From JANNAV01 sp031384695 (GTDB taxonomy: Bacteria > Pseudomonadota > Alphaproteobacteria > Rhodobacterales > Rhodobacteraceae), in NCBI GenBank assembly GCA_031384695.1, contig JANNAV010000360.1:1-17583 (forward strand): 17,583 bases of DNA. Direction: 5' to 3'. Positions 13,829 to 17,583 of this stretch are shown here, one piece after another. The translations under genes and the position numbers were made by a program. The notes below the pieces were generated by a model. That model saw only the letters and a list, made by a program, of their open reading frames with translations, made no database searches and had not been told where the DNA came from. Numbering within the stretch: position 1 is the first letter of the stretch; each line of letters begins with the position of its first letter.

Positions 13829-14764
13829 TTGATCCCGGACTTTGATGGTGCAATCTCTTTCTTGGAATGGAAGGAGGCACTATGGGACAGGTTCTTCACG
13901 GCAGCACCACTACGACTGAGGCAATCCGTCCGTTGCCCGGCAGGTGATTGCGCAGCAATCGCCGAGAGGGGAGCAATACAGAATAGTGAAGCGAGCCTGA
14001 GGGCGCTGTCGGCGCGTTACGGCATCAATCAGAAGACGGTGGCCAAGTGGCGCAAGCGGACGTCGGTCACCGTCTCGATCTCCACGCAGGTCGCGACCCG
14101 GACCGATAGCACCTCGACCCTGCCGCTCAGCGTCAGCGTCATCACCGGCCCGACGATCCGGCGGATGCGCTTCGTCCTTAGCCGCCCGGCCGGGGGGACG
14201 GCCAACGGCCGGGGCGCGGGGTACAAGGTTCAGAAGAAGGCCACCGGCTCGTTGGTGGTGGATGGCACCATCACCGGCACGCTTCTGGCCGCCGCGGGGA
14301 TTATCACCGGCACCGCGCAGATCAGCGATGCCATCATCACCGGGGCCAAAATAGGCAATTTGCAGGTCGACACGCTGCAAATCGCCAACCGGGCGGTGAC
14401 GGTCCCCGAGTTTGCCATCATCACCTCCAGCGCGGCGGTGACGATCACCAGCACGTCGATCTGGAAGAATGTTCTGTCGGTGACAATCAACAGAACCGGC
14501 ATAGATACCCGGATTGCCTTCAACGGCCAGTTCGATGCCGTCGCGGGCTCGACGGACGTACAATTGCGCGTGCGCCGCAACGGAACCGCTTTCGGCAGCA
14601 CGTTTGATATCGGCCTTTCGACACGCCAGTCGATTTCCTTCACCACGCTTGACACCGACACCGGCACCGGCGCGACCACCTATGATGTTGACGTGATATT
14701 GATAACGGCGGGCAATGCCCGGATGTACCAGCGCTTTGTCGAAGCCATTCAATTCAAGAAGTGA
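13829..14764 (+). CDS. Chimeric frame: IS481 fragment fused to C-terminal part of a phage tail protein
   Basis: The open frame gives 311 residues from a TTG. Codons up to about 14068 are IS481-derived or leader sequence; from VSISTQVATRTDSTS onward it is phage tail. The tail part (~230 residues) contains GSLVVDGTITGTLLAAAGII and further ITG/QISDAIITGAKIGNL repeats, like the region after the fibronectin domains in lambda J-type tail tip proteins, then a beta-rich C-terminal domain ending MYQRFVEAIQFKK. J-type proteins usually exceed 1000 residues, so most of the gene is missing. The 5' part has evidently been replaced by the IS fragment, or deleted by it. An in-frame ATG at 14165 could start a shorter product but has no good ribosome-binding site. 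Expression is doubtful. The next gene begins 4 bp after the stop. Confidence 0.6.
   Translation: MIPDFDGAISFLEWKEALWDRFFTAAPLRLRQSVRCPAGDCAAIAERGAIQNSEASLRALSARYGINQKTVAKWRKRTSVTVSISTQVATRTDSTSTLPLSVSVITGPTIRRMRFVLSRPAGGTANGRGAGYKVQKKATGSLVVDGTITGTLLAAAGIITGTAQISDAIITGAKIGNLQVDTLQIANRAVTVPEFAIITSSAAVTITSTSIWKNVLSVTINRTGIDTRIAFNGQFDAVAGSTDVQLRVRRNGTAFGSTFDIGLSTRQSISFTTLDTDTGTGATTYDVDVILITAGNARMYQRFVEAIQFKK
13882..14068 (+). pseudogene. IS481-family transposase, N-terminal remnant with internal insertion
   Basis: ATG at 13882 follows GGAGGCACT and encodes MGQVLHGSTTTTEAIR, then after 40 extra bases the reading shifts and continues AIQNSEASLRALSARYGINQ and KTVAKWRKRTSV. This is the start of IS481-family transposases (MGQVLHGSATTTEAVRRAIQ..., with the helix-turn-helix RYGINQKTVAKWKKR). 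In its own frame it ends at TGA 13945. The DDE catalytic core is absent: homology stops at about 14068, where the tail gene begins. It is therefore a truncated, broken element, likely the agent of a deletion that removed the upstream part of the prophage. Confidence 0.75.
13930..13969 (+). repeat. 40-bp hairpin-bearing insertion in the IS481 fragment
   Basis: Compared with the expected IS481 protein sequence, 40 extra bases separate codon 16 (CGT) from the AIQNSE block. They contain GGTGATTGC-GCA-GCAATCGCC (13943-13963), a 9-bp stem with one G-T pair. The length is not a multiple of three, so it both adds a stop and shifts the frame. It may be a small palindromic repeat unit that inserted later. 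Confidence 0.55.
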
Positions 14765-14768
14765 CCCG

Positions 14769-15281
14769 ATGCCCCTCTTTGCCGCCTATGACATCGCAAC
14801 CGGACAGATTCTCAGACTGTGTTCGAATGACCTTGGCACGGCCGAGGGCCAAGGGTTCATGCCGGTAAAACCTGACATGGTGGAAACGGATGCAACCCAC
14901 TACGTCCGCGGCGGGGCCATGTTTGAGTATCCGGTTCAGCCATCGGAAGAAACAACGTTCGATTATGAAACCGGCACGTGGCTGGACAAGCGCAGCGAGA
15001 CGGATATTGCGCAGGAAGCTGCGGCACTTCTGTCGGCCACGCGTGCAAAGATGCGGTGCAGCCCGTTGCAAGGCCGCCTGACGCTGGGTGCAGAAATCTG
15101 CGCCAGGCTCGATGCCTTCGCTGCCGACCCGGAAACCAACTGGGCCATGCGCGAAACCATTCTGAATGCGTCCGAATGGCAGCGTGGCTCGCAGACGATG
15201 GACGAGCTGGCCTACGCGCTTGGGTTCACGCCAGCCCAGACCGACGCGCTTTTCACCATCGCGATGGCCGTGAAGGTCTGA
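14769..15281 (+). CDS. Prophage tail-region protein of unknown function (170 aa)
   Basis: The 170-residue product begins MPLFAAYDIATGQILRLCSN. The first ~75 residues look beta-rich (FDYETGTWLDKRSE), and the C-terminal ~90 are helical, with RLTLGAEICARLDAFAADPE and LAYALGFTPAQTDALFTIAM. I do not recognise a named family; the layout, a short N-terminal sheet with a helical tail, and its place straight after a tail-tip gene, suggest a tail-fibre assembly or chaperone-like protein, which is inference. It starts 4 bp after the previous stop, pointing to one transcript for the tail module. Confidence 0.75.
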   Translation: MPLFAAYDIATGQILRLCSNDLGTAEGQGFMPVKPDMVETDATHYVRGGAMFEYPVQPSEETTFDYETGTWLDKRSETDIAQEAAALLSATRAKMRCSPLQGRLTLGAEICARLDAFAADPETNWAMRETILNASEWQRGSQTMDELAYALGFTPAQTDALFTIAMAVKV

Positions 15282-15310
15282 CCAGATGCAACCGTCAGGA
15301 AAACCCGAAA

Positions 15311-15607
15311 ATGAGTGATGTTTTCGTCATAAACCCCGGTTCCGACCTCGTTATCAACGGCGTTCTGACGGATGACGCAGGGCCGGTCAACATCACCGGC
15401 GCCGTCCTTTCGACCTTTGAGGTTCCGCCCGCGCTGCTGCCGCACGTGACGCTGCTTGTGACCAACGCCGCCGCTGGGGCGCTTACCCTGACCATCAAAT
15501 GGTCACTGGATTTCCCGCGCGACATCATCATGCCGCTGCGGGTGACGCTCACCCAGGCGGGGATTGTGACGGCGTGGCCTGCGATCAAGCTGCGGGTGCA
15601 ATCATGA
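15311..15607 (+). CDS. Small phage tail-region protein (98 aa)
   Basis: The 98-residue product begins MSDVFVINPGSDLVINGVLT and continues with alternating hydrophobic strands (VTLLVTNAAAGALTLTIKWS), suggesting a small beta-sandwich without signal peptide or membrane segment. An AGGA-like site lies nine bases upstream. The stop overlaps the next start as ATGA (15604-15607), so the two are translationally coupled. No function can be assigned; its context is a tail-fibre cluster. Confidence 0.75.
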   Translation: MSDVFVINPGSDLVINGVLTDDAGPVNITGAVLSTFEVPPALLPHVTLLVTNAAAGALTLTIKWSLDFPRDIIMPLRVTLTQAGIVTAWPAIKLRVQS

Positions 15608-15957
15608 CCAGCCTCGTCATCACCCCCCGCGTGGCTGTGCTTACGCTGCAGCCGGTCTCCGGGCCTGCGATCGTTTTGCAGGCTGTTGCCCGCCCCCAAA
15701 TCACGTTTGCCGCCGCGGGCGTGCAGGGCATTCAAGGTATCCCGGGGCCAAACGGATCGCCCCTCGCGCGCTACACTCACACCCAGATCAGCCCCCTTGC
15801 CACCTGGACAGTCGCCCATAATCTGGGACTCCGTCCAAACGTCACGATCACCACCACTGGTGGACAAGAGGTCTGGGGGGAAGTCCTTCATTTGTCTGCC
15901 AACACCCTCATGGTCAACTTTGATACGCCCCTCGCGGGCACTGCGGACTGCATCTGA
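15604..15957 (+). CDS. Tail-fibre-like protein with short collagen-like stretch (117 aa)
   Basis: The 117-residue product has a short N-terminal strand region, a collagen-like GVQGIQGIPGPNG hinge near residue 40, and a C-terminal domain with ATWTVAHNLGLRPNVTITTT followed by LSANTLMVNFDTPLAGTADC. The W-T-V-x-HNLG-x-x-P-x-V-T pattern is common in phage tail fibres and adhesive tips. The start is the ATG that overlaps the previous stop. It is probably a minor fibre component or a trimerising tip; this is inference from motif and position. Confidence 0.75.
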   Translation: MTSLVITPRVAVLTLQPVSGPAIVLQAVARPQITFAAAGVQGIQGIPGPNGSPLARYTHTQISPLATWTVAHNLGLRPNVTITTTGGQEVWGEVLHLSANTLMVNFDTPLAGTADCI

Positions 15958-15979
15958 CCCAACCAAAAGGAACTGAACC

Positions 15980-16774
15980 ATGGCTATCCCCCTGAAAAGA
16001 CAACTCGATGCCGAAGGCCGCAAACCGATTATCAACGCCGCTGCTGCCACCGCAGCCGGGGAGGTTGTCGTCTATGAGCAGCTGAATGCCGCCATCGAGG
16101 GGACCGCCTGGAAAGACAATGTGCGGGTGACGACGACGGCCAACATCACGATTGCCACACCAGGTGCCACCGTCGACGCGATCGCCATGGTTTCCGGGGA
16201 TCGGATGCTGGTGAAAAACCAGAGCACTCAAACCGAGAATGGTATCTACATCTGGAATGGTGCTGCCATCCCCACCACACGGGCGGCGGATTGTTCGACG
16301 TTCGATGAGCTCGAAAGCGCGGTCGTAACTGTAGATGAAGGCACGGCTGCGAGTGGCACCACCTGGCGTCAAACGCAGGTCAATGGCGTCATTGGTGCCA
16401 ACAACGTAATCTGGGCTTCCTTCGGTACATCGGCGCCCGCTGCCTCGGAAACGGCCTCGGGTATTGCCGAGATCGCGACGCAGCCAGAGACTGACGCGGG
16501 CCTTGATGACGCTCGCTTCGTGACCCCTCTGAAACTGGCAACCTACGCGGGTCGTGCCAAACGGTATGCGGTAGATTTCGGCGACGGCTCTGCAACTTCC
16601 TACGTGATCACCCACAACCTCAACACCCTCGATCTTGATGTCGTGGTTCGTGAAAACTCAGGGAGCAAACGCCAGGTGATCGTCGAGGTGCAGGGCACCA
16701 GCGTAAACTCGGTGACTATCCTGGTCGATGTAGCCCCGGCTGCGGCTGCTCTTCGCGCGATTGTGACGGCGTGA
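15980..16774 (+). CDS. Phage tail fibre protein (264 aa)
   Basis: AAGGAACTGAACC precedes the ATG. The N-terminal ~150 residues contain NVRVTTTANITIATPG, AMVSGDRMLVKNQSTQTENG and IYIWNGAAIPTTRAADCSTF, a module seen in many phage fibre and receptor-binding proteins (GDRVLVKxQxxxxxNGIYV). Residues ~155-185 (TASGIAEIATQPETDAGLDD then ARFVTPLKLA) match the short repeat that precedes collar and knob domains. The C-terminus has another HNL motif (YVITHNLNTLDLDVVVREN). It is intact in length and frame and probably contributes to host recognition. Confidence 0.85.
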   Translation: MAIPLKRQLDAEGRKPIINAAAATAAGEVVVYEQLNAAIEGTAWKDNVRVTTTANITIATPGATVDAIAMVSGDRMLVKNQSTQTENGIYIWNGAAIPTTRAADCSTFDELESAVVTVDEGTAASGTTWRQTQVNGVIGANNVIWASFGTSAPAASETASGIAEIATQPETDAGLDDARFVTPLKLATYAGRAKRYAVDFGDGSATSYVITHNLNTLDLDVVVRENSGSKRQVIVEVQGTSVNSVTILVDVAPAAAALRAIVTA

Positions 16775-16775
16775 C

Positions 16776-17583
16776 ATGCTGAGGTCACTCATTGAAATGG
16801 CCGTGACCAAGCTGCGGATCGGCTCAGAAACCGGTCCGCAGGTACTGTCAGGCACCGGGTCTCCCGCTGGAGCCGTCAGTGCCGTGCCCGGATCGGTCTA
16901 TCTGCAAAATACCAGCGGCGCCCTCTGGGTCAAGGGGGGCACTGCGTCAGACGCAACAGGTTGGGCCGACCCGTTAAGCAATAACCAAGTCAGCACATTC
17001 AACGCCACCGGCGCCTGGCAGGCATACGTCATTCCGGCGGGTGCAAAATATCTTCAGATCACTGGCATTGGCCCCGGTGGTATCGGCGGCAGTGGGTTTT
17101 CCCGAGTCGCCGGAAGTGCGGGTGGTGGCGGCGCAGGTGGCGCCAGTGGAGCCATATCGACCCTGGAGGTTCTGGTCGCAAAGATCGCCCAACCGACCAT
17201 TTACGTCAACCCGGGGCTGGGTGGTGGCGGCAACGTCACTTGGGTATCCATCGCACAGGATACCATCTCCCAGAACGTCATATTGCGCGCCTCGGGGGGG
17301 TCGAATGGGAGCAACGGATCGGCGACGCAGGGCGGGGTTGCTGGCGTTGCAGCCGTGATCACACAGGCGGCTCAACAGGCGTTGGCACAGCTTGGAATAC
17401 CCTGGCAGATTCCTGGAATGGCGGGAGTGACCGGTGGGCCACAAACCGGCGGCAACGGCACTGCGTCCACCTGGGGATTGACCGGAAGTCTTGTCAGCGG
17501 CGGCACTGGCGGGGCGGGCTGCACAACTGTCGACTTTGCCGGGGGGGTACTCAACTCGGGCAGCAGTGCGATCGTGTCAGCAA
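16776..17583 (+). CDS. Glycine-rich phage tail protein, 3' end beyond the window
   Basis: An open frame from ATG 16776 runs to the window end without a stop (269 codons). It starts 1 bp after the previous stop. Early residues include PGSVYLQNTSGALWVKGGTA and the WAD motif, a short beta module frequent in phage fibre proteins. From residue ~90 glycine runs appear (GPGGIGGSGFSR, AGSAGGGGAGGASGA, then GLGGGGNVTW), as in glycine-rich receptor-binding or fibre-tip domains that display poly-glycine helices. A second ATG at residue 8 (MAVTKLRIG) is possible. Function as a distal fibre or tip protein is inferred. Confidence 0.75.
   Translation, partial: MLRSLIEMAVTKLRIGSETGPQVLSGTGSPAGAVSAVPGSVYLQNTSGALWVKGGTASDATGWADPLSNNQVSTFNATGAWQAYVIPAGAKYLQITGIGPGGIGGSGFSRVAGSAGGGGAGGASGAISTLEVLVAKIAQPTIYVNPGLGGGGNVTWVSIAQDTISQNVILRASGGSNGSNGSATQGGVAGVAAVITQAAQQALAQLGIPWQIPGMAGVTGGPQTGGNGTASTWGLTGSLVSGGTGGAGCTTVDFAGGVLNSGSSAIVSA

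Noticed and set aside
13910..14752. 280-codon minus-strand frame opposite the tail fusion
   Set aside because: No recognisable domain, and the + strand carries IS481 and tail motifs across the same interval.

Overview
The window reads as alphaproteobacterial DNA, most likely from the order Rhodobacterales (Rhodobacter/Paracoccus-like). The coding sequence is GC-rich with many GTG/TTG starts, and the gene set (DegP-type protease, MprF, HdeD, DUF1003, DUF1344, a LuxR solo, a serralysin-type RTX exoprotein) and an IS481-type transposase fragment fit that group. This assignment comes from protein and motif recognition, not from a search.

The layout is a chromosomal block between two phage-derived edges. 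Positions 1-~1880 look like the left end of a Mu-like transposable prophage running right to left. It holds putative transposase end-binding sites (1728-1883), an XRE-type repressor on the + strand (1111-1650), three operator-like repeats with exact 21-bp spacing (1043-1094), and a leftward early region reduced to a 39-codon Mu-type DNA-binding fragment (716-835) abutting an N-truncated GemA (357-713). The missing transposase A/B genes suggest an internal deletion. A cloverleaf-like element lies at 40-131.

Positions ~1884-13.6 kb are ordinary chromosome with an envelope and secretion theme. A LuxR-type solo regulator (4239-5000) sits directly upstream, on the same strand, of an RTX exoprotein (2035-4086) built from three tandem ~149-residue modules. 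A periplasmic Deg/HtrA protease (5211-6668) follows a terminator-like hairpin in its own leader. A tightly overlapping leftward operon hdeD - DUF1003 - mprF (10845 to 7018) probably serves acid, cationic-peptide and membrane-lipid stress. Divergent from it are a small exported DUF1344 protein (11085-11345) and an OmpR-type two-component pair (11473-13591). Between degP and mprF lie two long palindromes that are variants of each other with compensatory changes.

Positions 13.8-17.6 kb are the distal tail-fibre module of a second prophage, reading rightward off the window. Its first gene lost its 5' part and is fused in frame to an IS481-family transposase N-terminus, which itself carries a 40-bp hairpin-bearing insertion. 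Five further tail-type genes follow with short gaps or overlaps; the last is cut by the window end.

No complete novel defence or mobile system is visible. The most interesting points are the operator and end architecture of the Mu-like remnant, the IS481-tail chimera with its small insertion, the covarying palindromes, the modular RTX protein next to a LuxR solo, and the hdeD-DUF1003-mprF operon.
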